From the NCBI GenBank assembly GCA_027625915.1, contig JANTQA010000057.1:6386001-6450000 (forward strand): a DNA stretch of 64,000 nucleotides, read 5' to 3'. Numbering within the stretch: the first letter of the stretch is position 1; the number at the start of each line of letters is the position of its first letter. Origin of the DNA: Anaeramoeba flamelloides. Its lineage: Eukaryota; Metamonada; Anaeramoebidae. Below are positions 43,381-54,682 of the stretch, in pieces. A program made the translations under genes and the position numbers. Under the pieces are notes generated by a model, which worked only from the letters and a program-made list of their open reading frames with translations, was not told where the DNA came from and made no database searches.

Positions 43381-43568
43381 TACAGCCAGTTCCACTTTCA
43401 AAGCAAAAAACAAATAAAATTGAATGTAGATAAATAATTCCAAAATTCAAATTCTAGTAAAAATAAATTGTAAAAAAAAAAATTACAAATTTTGTACCTT
43501 AATTTGAGATTTTTATTGTGCCTTAAATTTCGTTGTTAGTTTGCGTCTTAAAAGTGAAAATAACCATA
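43381..43568. mobile_element. family A palindromic MITE, copy 7
   Basis: 188 bp. The right arm is well kept (TTGTGCCTTAAATTTCGTTG); the left arm is scrambled after TACAGCCAGTTCCACTTTCA. Confidence 0.75.
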
Positions 43569-44030
43569 TTTATTAAAAAAACTTTGAGTTTTTAATCTTT
43601 TTGTTTGAATAAAATGTTAAACGTGAAAAATGATGTTTTTGACTTTTTCAAAACGACATATTCTGATCTATTCTCATTCTTTGTTTTTTTAAAAAAAAAA
43701 ATTATTTAAAAGTTATTAAAATAATGTTTTCAAGTCTTTTTAAAATAATCTGAGCGAAATATAACTTTGTTAAGTACTGTTTTTATTATATTGTTTAATG
43801 TGAATTAATTCACTTTCCAACAATTTATAATAATACATAAGAATATTGAGTTAAGAGATTTTATTATATAAAAATTTTTGTTTTTGAAAATTTAAAAAAA
43901 AATTACTTTAAGTGGATTTTCAAGGGCAAGTTCAAATTTGATAACATTTCAATGTTTAAAAAGTAATTTTAAAATATATTTAAAGTAGCATACAGAATTA
44001 TTTTGTGTTTTATCAATTTGAAATAGAAAT
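43569..44030. other. AT-rich spacer
   Basis: Nothing recognised. Confidence 0.3.
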
Positions 44031-44460
44031 TACAGTGATCAAAATAATGCATGCCAAACGACTATAATCCGTCTTTCAAAATATAATAAATATTTTTTTT
44101 CTTCTTATTCCAAGATAACATCCTATTTACTGCCAAATAGTATATCCAAGTTAATATCAATTTTTAAAGTAAAAATCTGGATATTTTCATTCAAATTTAA
44201 ATTATGAATGCAAATATATGAAAATTTGTTATAATATTCTCAATTTTTAGTTTTTTTGATGATATAATTTTCTTATAAATTTCCTCTATTTTTTGAGATA
44301 AATTTTCTAATTTGATCCTTCATTTTTAGAATTTCTTTTTCAATAATAGAACTTTAAGAAATAAATACCATATTTTTAGGTACATGATTCGTTTCTTTGA
44401 TTGGTTGATGTATAATTCTTCTATAAAAAAAAAAACACTTTTTATTTAGAAACATAGATT
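44031..44460 (-). mobile_element. family I element, minus copy
   Basis: Starts TACAGTGATCAAAATAATGC, the inverse of the 35744 terminus, and runs through ACATCCTATTTACTGCC and TTTGATCCTTCATTTTTAGA to GATTGGTTGATGTAT. No coding potential. Confidence 0.65.
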
Positions 44461-44802
44461 AAATTTTTTTGCAGACTTTCTATTTGCTATAGTCTTAAAT
44501 TATAAAAACAAATTTTGTATGGAACTTCAAAGGGTAAAATCAGGAATTTTGTTGAAATTTTCATATTTTGTTGTCAAAGTATTTCTCAGTGGGCACATTT
44601 AACTGAGATGAGAGAAATAAATAAATGGTGTTTTTTATCAATAATTTCTCTGTTTTAACCTAAAAATTATCCCCGTAAAAATTTTTACCCAGATTTTATG
44701 ATTTTATGAGTTCTGCAGTATAATAAATTAATCAATAAAAATGAATTTAAAAAGTTATTTGAAAGAAAAACCAATAAATTTAAACGATAAATTTTTAATT
44801 TC
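44461..44802. other. AT-rich spacer
   Basis: Nothing recognised. Confidence 0.3.
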
Positions 44803-45364
44803 TTAAGGTTGTCAATCCCTGAAATTTGAAAAAAAGATTAACTCGTGTAGGGAGCAGTGGCTTGTTAATTTGGTTCTTAGCTGATCGATCTTGTTCTTGG
44901 TATGAGTTTTAATTGGTGGTTCAAAACAGCAATTTTTGACAATTTATTTTTTTTTTTCCGAAATCCAAAATGAAGAGTGTAAGATTAATTGGCTGGAACT
45001 AAAGTTATAAAAAATTTTGTTTTTGGGTTGTTGATTGAAATTTTTAATTAGGTTTGGTTTTATTTAGAGCTTTTTAAATTATTTTTTTTTTTCCTTTAGT
45101 TAATAGACAAAAAAAATGAAATGGAAATTTTCTTCGACAACCCAAAATTCAAAATTTATTCTTAAACACCTACCCATCTATTAATCTTACACCTTCCATT
45201 CGGATTTCGGAAAAAAAAAAATAAATTGTCAAAAATTGCTGTTTTGAACCACCAATTAAAACTCATACCAAGAACAAGATCGATCAGCTAAGAACCAAAT
45301 TAACAAGCCACTACTCCCTACATAAGATATTCTTCTTTCAAATTTCAGGGATTGTAAACCTTAA
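44803..45364. mobile_element. family E foldback element, best copy
   Basis: A 562-bp inverted repeat. Arms 44803-44990 and 45175-45364 are nearly identical, including TTGTTAATTTGGTTCTTAGC, TGATCGATCTTGTTCTTGG and CAGCAATTTTTGACAATTTA. Ends are TTAAGGTTGTCAATCCCTG and its inverse. The 180-bp middle is AT-rich. The high arm identity suggests a recent insertion or arm homogenisation. Confidence 0.85.
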
Positions 45365-45945
45365 TTAGGAAAACATTTCCAAATTCAATATTCTTTTTAG
45401 TTAATTTCTTCTCTCTTATTAACAGTCAAAGTCAGATTATCTTGATCTAAAATTCTGTAGGGTATTTCAAATTTATTCAAACTTTGAGCACTTTTTATAT
45501 AATATTAAATGTCTCAAGTTACTAATTAAATATTGAAAAAACTATCTGGGGTATAAAAAAGAACTTTCTGAAATGTTCAATGAGCTTCAAACGAATTGTC
45601 CATAAAAATTTTGCAATTCAAGACTCATTATTTAAAACCAAAAATTTAAATAAACAACTTATTCAAAAAATACAAAAGTTACTCAATTTAAGTCAAAAGT
45701 TACTTAAAAAAAAATTCAATTTAAGAGATGGAATAAATTAGTGACAACAAAAAAAACTCAAACTCTTGATCTTTTAAACCGATATTTTGAAAGAAAACAG
45801 AGCAATTTTAAGAATTAAAGAATCAAATAAATGAGGAGGAAATTTAATTTAAAAGATCAAAAGTTCTTCTATCACATTCATTCTTTTAACATTTTTCCCT
45901 TTTAACAAAATTTCAAAAACGAAATTAATTCATTAATAACCAAAG
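45365..45945. other. upstream region of the actin-like gene
   Basis: AT-rich. The last 110 bp are richer in C (TTCTATCACATTCATTC) and end ATTAATAACCAAAG before the ATG. Confidence 0.35.
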
Positions 45946-46743
45946 ATGACAAAAGTTGTAATTGACTTAGGAAACTATTCATTTAAATATGCGATTGGAA
46001 CAAAAGAAATGATCTTTGAACCACAAGAAATCAAATGCTCAGAATATGGAGATCCATACAATGGAAAAGAAATAACAGATCCTGATCAATTCAAAACAAT
46101 GGTTGTCAAAATATTTGAGGCCTTGGAACTTGATCCTTTCAAATGCTATGTTCTTGTTGGTGCTCATGCTCATGATCCATACCAATTAGATGAAGCAATT
46201 GCAGACTGTTTTTTAAATGAGCTAAATGTTCGAGGGCTGTTTATTGCAGTGCAACCTATTTTGTCAATGTACAGTCGCGGTAAGCTTGACGCCTTAGTTG
46301 TGGAAGTTGGAAAAAATTTTGTTCAAATTGTGCCTGCACGAAGAGGGTGGGCTGTCTATAATTCGATTAAAGTTGCCAAAATCAGTGAAAATGTTGAAAT
46401 TGAAGCAATCACCGATTTAATCCAAGAATCACTCAATTCAGTCAAAGAATCTTTTCATGACACCTTATTACAAAACATCATTGTTACAGGTGGTAATGGT
46501 ACTGAAGAATTGGAAGAAAAGTTAGATAAGAAATTAACCCAGATTTACACCAACAAAAAAATCAATTTAATCCGAGTAGTTTCTTCAAAAACTGGAAGAC
46601 ATAACTCCGCCTTACTTGGTGGCTGCATACTCTCTGTTCAAGAAACTTTTAATACCTTGTGGTTTAACAAAATCGATTATAAAAAAACAGGGCAAGAGGC
46701 TCTATCCAAGGTTTACACAGTGCCAGAAGAAGCTAAATTATAA
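45946..46743 (+). CDS. minimal actin-related protein (265 residues)
   Basis: An intronless gene. The actin/Hsp70 ATPase fold is recognisable. Phosphate-1 loop DLGNYSFKYAIG (7-18); FIAVQPILSMYSRGK (100-114), where Q103 matches actin Q137; phosphate-2 region VVEVGKNFVQIVP (118-130); adenosine motif IVTGGNG (179-185); and the C-terminal SALLGGCILSVQETFNTLWFNK, equal to actin's [20 protein letters not shown]. At 265 residues it is about 110 shorter than actin. The D-loop region of subdomain 2 is trimmed, and nearly all of subdomain 4 is missing (between GWAVYNSIKVA and NIIVTGG). The phosphate-2 Asp is Glu (E120), the second Asp is Lys (K123) and the catalytic His is Gln (Q127), so ATP turnover may be weak. 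Ordinary filament contacts would be lost. It may be a diverged ARP or a single-purpose actin-fold protein. Confidence 0.85.
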   Translation: MTKVVIDLGNYSFKYAIGTKEMIFEPQEIKCSEYGDPYNGKEITDPDQFKTMVVKIFEALELDPFKCYVLVGAHAHDPYQLDEAIADCFLNELNVRGLFIAVQPILSMYSRGKLDALVVEVGKNFVQIVPARRGWAVYNSIKVAKISENVEIEAITDLIQESLNSVKESFHDTLLQNIIVTGGNGTEELEEKLDKKLTQIYTNKKINLIRVVSSKTGRHNSALLGGCILSVQETFNTLWFNKIDYKKTGQEALSKVYTVPEEAKL

Positions 46744-47554
46744 GCTTTTAGTTCAGTGTTTTCCTTGGACAGTTTTGTTCAGGGACTAGCTGAACCCTAA
46801 ATTCCTCTAAAGTTTTAAGCCACTTACCTTGAATTTGCTCCATGTTCAAGGAGGCAACTTGGCACTAGAATTGAATTGTGAAATTGTACTTCTTTTGATT
46901 TGAAAAATTCAAAAAACAAAATATATATATATATATATATGTCCCTACGACCCAAAAAACACTAAAAATTGAAAAACTGATCAAATACCTTCCATTAATA
47001 CAATTAAAAAAACAAAATGATAAAATAAAAATAAATAAAGTTTCAATTTAACTTTTTCTTGAAAACTTTTTTTGCCAAAATCCTTGAATTCATACTTGAA
47101 ATTATGTATATTTTTAGATTCAGTATCTTGTTTTAACGCATTTACTAAAATAAATTCTAAATTCTGGGAATTTTCTTTTCATAAAAGGCACTAATTTGGT
47201 CCTTAAATGTTTTTTTTTAGTTTTAAATGGTAAAATAAAAAAAAAGTTCAACTAAAAGGATAAACTTTCTGGAAAAGCATTCTAATTTAATATATTAACT
47301 TATTCTTTGATTTCAAACTTTTCTCAACCCCAATTTTTCAAAAAAAAATAAAAAAGTGCACACTAATTTCAAAAAATATTTTCGATATTCAAAAGTTTTG
47401 AGTGTTTTTATTCTAAAAAAATTTATCCCGGTGGTTAATTGAATTAAGTTATAAAGCTAGATTTCGAAAAATATTAATCAGAAAAAAATAGTGCTTAATT
47501 TTATTAAGGACATATAAAGAATCTCAGTATAAAAATTTAAATAAAAAAAATAAA
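46744..47554. repeat. 3' flank with (TA)n and a CCCTACGACCC end
   Basis: A (TA)n tract at about 46921-46940 is followed by GTCCCTACGACCCAAAAAACACTAAAA, which resembles the left end of the 1.5-kb element at 24493 (CCCTTAGCACCC, then CCTAAAA). A matching right end was not found, so it may be a fragment. Confidence 0.4.
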
Positions 47555-48065
47555 AATTCAATGGAATCTCATTGACAAAAAACCATTCAAAAAATAAGTT
47601 TAAAAGTATTTTCTGATTTTAAAAATATAAATTAGCAAATAAAAAAAATTCATTGTTTCTTTATTTATTTTTCCAAATCTTAAATTTCTTCAATTTAAAA
47701 CAAATTGTTTTCTTTCAGTACACAATCGATTTAATTCAATTCAATCTAATTGGTGGGCTTTTTATCACTCTATTTATTTGACAAATTAAGGATTTTGTAT
47801 TATTCTTTTTGTTAAAAAAAAATTTTTTGAAAAAGTAGAAAAAAATGAATAAAAAAAATCTTCGTGATAACAAAAAGATCCAAAGAGAGAAGAAAATTCA
47901 AAATTAACATAGTTATATAAAAAATTATAATTCATAACAATTCTCATTGGAAATTGAGTGTCTCTCTTTGGTACTATTATTATAAAAAGTACTCTTTTTT
48001 GGTTGTTGATTTTCGGAGATCGATCCTACATTGCATTTCGGTTGGTTTTTGATTATTTTTTATAT
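47555..48065 (+). mobile_element. family J element, copy 2
   Basis: Aligns with 36120-36640. The hairpin is less well kept (GATCCAAAGAGAG against TCTCTCTTTGGTAC). AT-rich, no gene. Confidence 0.6.
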
Positions 48066-48629
48066 ATTAATAATATTTCTAAAATTTTTTTTTTTAAATA
48101 TTAAACAATTATTTTTAATATTATGTCACGACTCTTCAATTAAAATACGTGTTGAGATTTCATAAAAAAATGCCTCAGGATTTATAATTAGAATATCTAT
48201 TTAAATCTATTCTGAATAAAAAATATTCTTATAACAATGAATTTTTTGAACTTTTTACCAAAGTTATATCGATCATTTTTAATTTTGTTTGAATTATTTT
48301 TCAAGGGGTTAGCCATCAGGTTTGATTTTTTTTTCAAAAAAAGTCTATTTTACAAGAACAGGGGTAAAGTGGTTTCATATTGTTTATTATTACTCTTGAT
48401 TTTCTGGTTTTACATTCCATTGTATTCAATAGAAAAAAAAAGTCAGATGTGAGTTTTTTGGAAATTTTCTTATTTAGTTTTGATTTTATCAATTAAAGTT
48501 TTTTGGGTTGAAATATTTGCTGAAAAATAAATACAATAAAATGTATTCAGCTTTTCAAAAAAACAAGAATTTAAAAGTCAAGTAAAATTTGAAAATTTTG
48601 ATTCCATACAGAAGTTTGGATTATATTTC
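48066..48629 (+). other. spacer with a weak candidate exon at 48237-48447
   Basis: A 70-codon frame (MNFLNFLPKLYRSFLILFEL...) with one membrane-like segment (VVSYCLLLLLIFWFYIPLY) ends at a good donor, GAT|GTGAGT, at 48448. No downstream exon was found and the composition is intron-like, so I do not call a gene. Confidence 0.25.
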
Positions 48630-48905
48630 CCATTTTAATATTGGAGATTAAATAAGCCAAATTTCAAAATTAGGGGCAAATATTTTTATGATTATTTTTT
48701 TTCTTTTTTCATTTGTCTTTCAATAAATAAAATGATTATACTATATTTATATTTATTAATTAATATTGGTTATTATCTCTAAACACTTTAGTAAAATACA
48801 TTATTATTCAAAAAAAAAATAATAATAATAAAATTTTTTTCCGATGAAAAATCTGCCCCTATTTTTGGTATTAAGTTTATTTAATTTGCCTTCTTGGAGT
48901 TTGAT
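48630..48905. mobile_element. probable small foldback element
   Basis: CAAAATTAGGGGCAAATATTT at the left and the inverse AAAAATCTGCCCCTATTTTTGG at the right. ATTAAATAAGCC is also roughly mirrored as ATTTAATTTGCC. The arms are imperfect. Confidence 0.4.
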
Positions 48906-49705
48906 TTTTTTTAGGTAAGTTGAATGGAAAAGTTTTTTGGTTTTTTTTTTTTTTTTTTTTCCTTAAAAACATATAGTGATCTTAATACAAGATTCTCTAA
49001 ATAGGATTATTCATTGATAAAAAAATTATAATTAATTTGTGTGTGTAATGGTATATAAACTTCTAAAACGTTGCTAAGTGAATTAACTATATGTTGTTTA
49101 TTATTCAAATTATTTTAGTCACATAGTTAAAAAGATATGAATTATTCAAAGGGTGAATTGCAAGGAAAAAAAGTTAAGAAAAAATTTAAAATTTGTGGAT
49201 ATTTAAGGAAATGGGTATATTTTACCATTTTTTTAATTTTTAATTGTCAAAAAGATGACTGAAAAAAAAATTTAAGTGCTTTGTAATGTCAAACTCAAGA
49301 ATTTAAATATAATTTACCACTCTATTTATTAGAAGTTGAACTTAAAATATATCAGAAGGGAATATTTTGTTTTTCTTTTTTTAGTAACATTTTTTTTTCA
49401 TTAAATTTTTGGTTTTATGAAATCTACAATTTGAATCTAGAAATGTTTTTAATTGAACCTTTGAAATTAATCTATAGAATAAACCAAAAAGAGAAGACCT
49501 GAACAAATATGTATTATTAATAAAAACCTTTACTTTATTAAAGATCAAACAAGTGGGATCACTTTTCCAAGAAATTTGTTGAAATGAAGAATGAAAAAAA
49601 TATAATCTTAAAAAAAGTAAATTTTCAAAGAATTTTTTTTCTTGGTTTTGTTATTAAGTTGTATAAATCTAAACTAGACTGTCTTGTAAAATCCATTTCA
49701 TTCAA
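48906..49705. other. AT-rich spacer
   Basis: No gene or repeat partner is recognised; contains a 22-base T run near 48940. Confidence 0.3.
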
Positions 49706-50250
49706 AGGTACTCATCCAAAAAAATGAAAATTCACTTTTTTTTAAGAATCAATTAAACTATGATTGTTTAGAAATAAGATAAATAATAAACTTTGGATTA
49801 GGTTTGAGATACATTGAAAAAATATCTAAATAAATATAAAATTTCAAAAAAAAAAAAAGTGTTGTAAAAATTTTTGTATCACTTTTATTAGAATGTCTAG
49901 TTCAAAATATCACAATTTTTTTAGAAATTAAAATTCTTGACAATATGATTTTGCAATTGTGAGTGTATTTATTTTAAAAGAAAATACAAATACTCACTTT
50001 TATATATGTTAATTTGATGTTTGAAACATTTTTTTTTTTCAAATTTACTTTTTAAAAAAAAATAAAAAGAAAAAATGAAAAGAAGGGAAAAAAAATTGAT
50101 GCAAAAAATACAAAAAAACTAGATTTACAAAATGAGAAAAAATGAGATTGATCTAAAAATTGAAAAATTCATTTTGAGAAGGATAATGAATTAAAAGCAT
50201 AGAATATGTTCTATTTATTCAATAAGATTTGGATATTTTTACTGAATGGG
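49706..50250 (-). mobile_element. family K element, minus copy without nested MITE
   Basis: Matches 40335-41266 and the reverse of 12643-13191 (AAAATGAAAATTCACTTTTT, ATTTTAAAAGAAAATACAAA, TTTTGAGAAGGATAATGAAT). It carries no family A insertion at about 50058, so it is the empty-site reference. Confidence 0.6.
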
Positions 50251-50886
50251 TGTTTATTTCTCACATAATAACAATTTTTATTTAACGAAAAACATTTTTT
50301 ACAAATAATTTTTCAAGTTTCTTTTTTCAAATACGAAAATCAAAATATGAGACATTATTATTACTTTTAACAAACATTAAAATTAAGTGGTTGAATTATT
50401 GAAATTACAAAATAACTAAAAAAATATTCACTAAAAGAAACAGAAAAGATGATAATATAACTAATTATTTTATTTTTTTTTTTCAATTTGATGGAAAAGA
50501 AATAATTTGAAAACTGAACAAATTCATTCAATAAATATTTAATCTATTGAGAAATCTAAAAAATATCCTATTTTCTTTATCAAAAAATATATTTAGAACA
50601 ATTAAATTAAAATAGGCTTTTGTAAATTCGGTTTGTGAATTCTTCCGAAATGGGCTGTAATTTGTTAATTAATAATTTTCTCATTCAAAGGTTTTTCCCA
50701 AAGAATTAAAAAAAAATAACTGAGTAAAATGTAGTTAATTGTTTTAAAGGACTAGGTAATGTCTATAAATAATAGGTATTTTTCATTTTTTAATTATATA
50801 TGTTACCTTTTTTTCATGAGTATATAAATATATTACACGAGAATATATACAATTCTCTTATTAATTAAAGTGTTAGTTTATTGTAT
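50251..50886. other. AT-rich spacer
   Basis: Nothing recognised. Confidence 0.3.
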
Positions 50887-51090
50887 TACAGTCAATTCCG
50901 TTTTTATGGAATAAACTTTCACAGAATTTAAGGAACAAAAAAATTTCTATATTAAGGCAAACAATATAGATTCTATAAAAATAATTTGTAAAAAAAAACA
51001 TTTTCAAAAAAAAATGTCCTTAATTAGGGATACTTTTCTATACTTTATTTTATGTTGAATATTTGTGTAATAAAAGTGGAATTGGATCTA
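50887..51090. mobile_element. family A palindromic MITE, copy 8 (degenerate)
   Basis: TACAGTCAATTCCGTTTTTA to AAAAGTGGAATTGGATCTA, 204 bp. The motifs are eroded. Confidence 0.7.
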
Positions 51091-51352
51091 AGTAAATCGT
51101 TTTAATCATATAATTTCTTAGAAACTCAGACAATTTCGATTAATCAAATCTATATACATCCTGAAAATAAATAAATTATTATTATAATATATCACTTTAT
51201 GTAGACTTTTTATTTTTAAGAGAATAATTTCTTTAACATCAAGTAGTTTTCTTCACTTTTTGCAATTTATTTTTTATTTTATCGAAATTTTGAATTTTTA
51301 TTTTATATTTTATTAGATATTTGATTTTTATTTTTCTAAATTATTAAGTTAA

Positions 51353-51886
51353 TAAACCCCGTTCCAAAAATTTGGACACACCCAAAATCAAAAATAGGAA
51401 AAAAAAAAAAACACAATTTATTGTATTTTTCCAAACCTAATATAAAACTACATTTAAGTTACCAAGTATTAATATTTTAATAGGTAATTATTTTAATCCA
51501 AATAAAAGAAAAAAATATAAAACTCAAAAATAAAAATAGGTGTGCCCAAAATAATGAAACGGGCTGAACAAAAAATATATTGGTTAATTTGTTGAAATTT
51601 CACCAACAATTGTTGATCGATCAAATGTTAAGATACTATCTACCAATTGTATGTGATTTTCCAATTTAACAAACTCAACACTAACCTTCTATCAACCATT
51701 GAAAAAAAATTTCAGATCTAACAAAAGAGATTACGTAATTGCAAAAAAGGAAATGAAAACAAAACAAAAATGACAAAAAATGAAATTGTTTGTAAAATCA
51801 AAATTCTTTCCAATTAGAATTTAAAGTGCAGTAATGATGTTCTTTTTACTGTTTAAACTGTGTCCAAATTTTTGGAATCTAGTTTA
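51353..51886 (-). mobile_element. family B mariner-type MITE, copy 2
   Basis: 534 bp. TAAACCCCGTTCCAAAAATT to AATTTTTGGAATCTAGTTTA, in the opposite orientation to 23946-24481 and alignable end to end (TTGTTGATCGATCAAATG, GATTACGTAATTG). TA on both sides. No coding potential. Confidence 0.8.
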
Positions 51887-52109
51887 TATACCTAAATATA
51901 TGGAAGTGTACGATTTATTAAATTGTAACTTTGTTATTAAGTAGTAAGTAACTATTTATTCATGAATTTCCTAACGGATATAACACATTCATTTAGACAG
52001 GGATTAAATCAAATTTCGTGAACAAATCCCCTTTATCAAACTTTCTCGCTCTGAGTTATCATTTATAAAAATATTATTTTATTTTCCAAAATTAATTTAC
52101 AGTAATGAG

Positions 52110-53229
52110 ATCTGATCTTGTTTGTTGGGTTTTTGGATCAAAAAAAAAAATAAAATAAAATAAAAATTTAATTTTATGAAACGTCTCTCTTAGTAATTTC
52201 TGAGAGTCAGTATGAACAAATAACCTTGAAACTTTAATCTTATTTTAAAATTATCTTAAAAATCCTTCAAATATTAACTCTTTGAATTTGAGAAAAAGAT
52301 TTTTGTTTATTTTATTTTCAATAATTTTATAAATTTTCTTTGAAAATTTTATCATTAAGTGTTTTTTTTTTCAAATATTCCGGGTAGGAACAAGGAAATA
52401 TATATTTATTTATATCAGTTATTTAGTAATATCTATGAATTTTTTTTTCTTATAGTTATAAATTTGAAATATTTTCCAATGTTTAAAAATATTTAAAAAA
52501 TTTGAGAAATAAAGTCAGTTCCACTTTTAAGGTACAAAGTTTCAACGAAATTTAAGGCACAATAAAAATCACAAATTAGAGCACAATATTTGTAATTTTT
52601 GATTTTTACAATTTATTTTATTAGGATCTGAATTTTGTACCTTAATTGGAGATTTTCATTGTTCCTTAAATTTCGTTGAAAGTTTTTGCCTTGAAAGTGG
52701 AACTGACTGTAATTATAAAATCTATTGATACATTTAATCTTAGTTTTAGTATTAACTCTTTAGAATTAATATTGATTGTTTTATTAATTTTTTTTTTTTG
52801 AAATAATAATATTAAAAAGAATTTGTTTATTTAGTATTGTGAAATATACAAGTTTTAATAAAGCAATTGAGAAAATTTTTATCTATATATTTGTTTGTTT
52901 TTCTAGTATTTAAAAAAAAAAAAAATAAGAAAAAATAATTCCTAATTTGAGTTAAAAAAATTAGATTTTAAATCAAAGTTACAAATTGTTTTATTTTTTT
53001 TTTGAAATTAAGTATATCTGTGATCCTGAATTATTTTAATAAATGGGTGTTTTATTTTCAAGTGTATTTTTGAACAATTCCATCACAGTGTATAAGATTT
53101 CTTTCTTCTTACAAGTAAATATATTTCTTTTAAAAAAATTGAAAATAGTTGTTGGATTTTGAACTTGTTGAAAAATATATTATTGAATTAAACTTTTTAA
53201 AAACAATAATTTGTTTCGGAAATATGTTT
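52110..53229 (+). repeat. repeat family F, copy with family A insertion
   Basis: Aligns with 31790-32850 but is interrupted at 52510-52711 by a family A element. Confidence 0.6.
52510..52711. mobile_element. family A palindromic MITE, copy 9
   Basis: 202 bp. TAAAGTCAGTTCCACTTTTA to GTGGAACTGACTGTA. Arms are well kept with GGTACAAAGTTTCAACGAAA. Nested in family F at a site where the other copy has one TA. Confidence 0.88.
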
Positions 53230-53428
53230 TACAACTAGTTATACTTCTAAGCCAAAAGCTTTGAAGGGGGATTAAGGTATGGGATAAATTCAAAATTCAA
53301 GTGCAAATTTTGGTTTCTAGTAAAATAATTTGAGAATAAAAAAATTCCAAAAATTTGCTGTAATTTGAGATTTTTTTGTGTCTTACATTTAGTTGAAAGT
53401 TTTTGTCTTAAAATTAGAACTAGTTATA
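53230..53428. mobile_element. family A palindromic MITE, copy 10 (degenerate)
   Basis: TACAACTAGTTATACTTCTA to AATTAGAACTAGTTATA, 199 bp. The motifs are largely lost. Confidence 0.6.
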
Positions 53429-53639
53429 GTGGTATATAAGGTAATAACCAGGTTTTTTCTTTGTTTTTTAATTTTTAAATGTTTTTTTTTTTTTTTTTTT
53501 GGATTTACTATTAAATTTATTAGATTTTTTTTTTATATTGTTCACTTTTTCTTGAATGTTAATCTGGATTTATACGGGCAATGAAAATAAATAAACCCAA
53601 TTTCATAATAAATGCCCAATTTTTTTTATTTTTTTTTAG
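53429..53639. other. AT-rich spacer
   Basis: Nothing recognised. Confidence 0.3.
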
Positions 53640-54057
53640 CTAAATCCAAATTTAAAAGTTTAAGGGTAATCATTTAGAGGGCAAGTTCTCAAAAAATGTA
53701 ATTTTTGAGTTGTCAATTAAAAATTTTAAATCGTGATTTGGTTTTATATGGTGCTGATAAAATTTTTATTTTTTTTTTATTTCGTTAACAAAAAAGTAAA
53801 TGGGGAAATAAATATTTCAATTAATAGGCCACATATTAAAAATTATTTATTAACTGTCTTCAAAGCTATGGGCTTTAAACACTTAAATTTGGATTTGGGA
53901 AACAAAAAATTACAAAAATATCTCAAAATTGCCTTTTTGAACTACTATTATTATTTTACTAAGTTGAGGATCGATCAGATAAGAACTAAAATAACGTTTC
54001 CTTACACCTGATATAAGTTAACCTTAAATTTCAAATTTAAGGTATTTACAACCTTAT
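53640..54057. mobile_element. family E element, 5'-truncated copy
   Basis: Holds the inner left arm (AAATCCAAATTTAAAAGTTTAAG), the middle, and the right arm (TTGAACTAC, AGGATCGATCAGATAAGAAC, TTTCAAATTTAAGGTATTTACAACC). The outer left arm is missing. The 92-codon frame 53733-54011 lies inside it. Confidence 0.6.
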
Positions 54058-54079
54058 TATTCGGAAAATTGTTATATAA

Positions 54080-54510
54080 TTTCTTTTTTATTAAAAGCAA
54101 AACCTTTTTATAACTATATAAATTTTTTAGGAACTCAGTAATAAACCTACCCAAAGTTCATTAAAGTGGGGTGTCTGTGGATTAATCAAATAATTATTTG
54201 GTAAACTAAAGTAGATCGATACTTGTTTTGAAAAATAATCGTCTTTTTGATGCAGTTCACTAGAGTTTGGCAAATGATAATTTTGATTCTTGTTTTTTGA
54301 TTGATTGAGTGAGTGTTTTAAGAAAGTTTAATTTTAATTAGTCATCATTCTATAAGTGTGTTGAGCTATAATTTTTAAAGTTTGATTCTTAGAAAAAAAA
54401 GGATTTGATTCTGAAATAAAAGCAATTATACAATCAATTTTCCTGATATATCTTAATTAATAATCTTGTCTTGGATTTTTTCATGTATGGGATTTTTTTC
54501 AATTCTCGAG
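54080..54510 (+). repeat. repeat family G, copy 2
   Basis: Aligns with 23500-23940, including TCATTAAAGTGGGGTGTCTG, CTAAAGTAGATCGATAC and TTGATTGATTGAGTGAG. It runs into the foldback below. Confidence 0.6.
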
Positions 54511-54682
54511 CCAAAAGAGGATAATTGGAAAATGTTGTCGATCAATCGACAATTGGTACTGAAGAGATTTGTTTTTTTTTTGGTGTGATGTTTATCACAG
54601 TAACAATTCTTTGGTAACCATTGATTTTACTCAATTATAAATTTTCTTGGAGTCTTTAGAATTTGGCTCGAGATTGAAAAAA
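54493..54682. mobile_element. 190-bp foldback with CTCGAG arms
   Basis: TTTTTTCAATTCTCGAGCC and its inverse GGCTCGAGATTGAAAAAA form 18-19-bp arms. A second palindrome, TTGTCGATCAATCGACAA, lies inside (about 54535-54552). Confidence 0.55.

Noticed and set aside
44803-45364. Pair of long terminal-repeat-like arms
   Set aside because: The arms are inverted, not direct, and there is no internal coding region, so this is a foldback DNA element, not an LTR element.
53393-54011. Two plus frames (63 and 92 codons)
   Set aside because: The first overlaps family A copy 10 and a T-run; the second lies in a truncated family E element.
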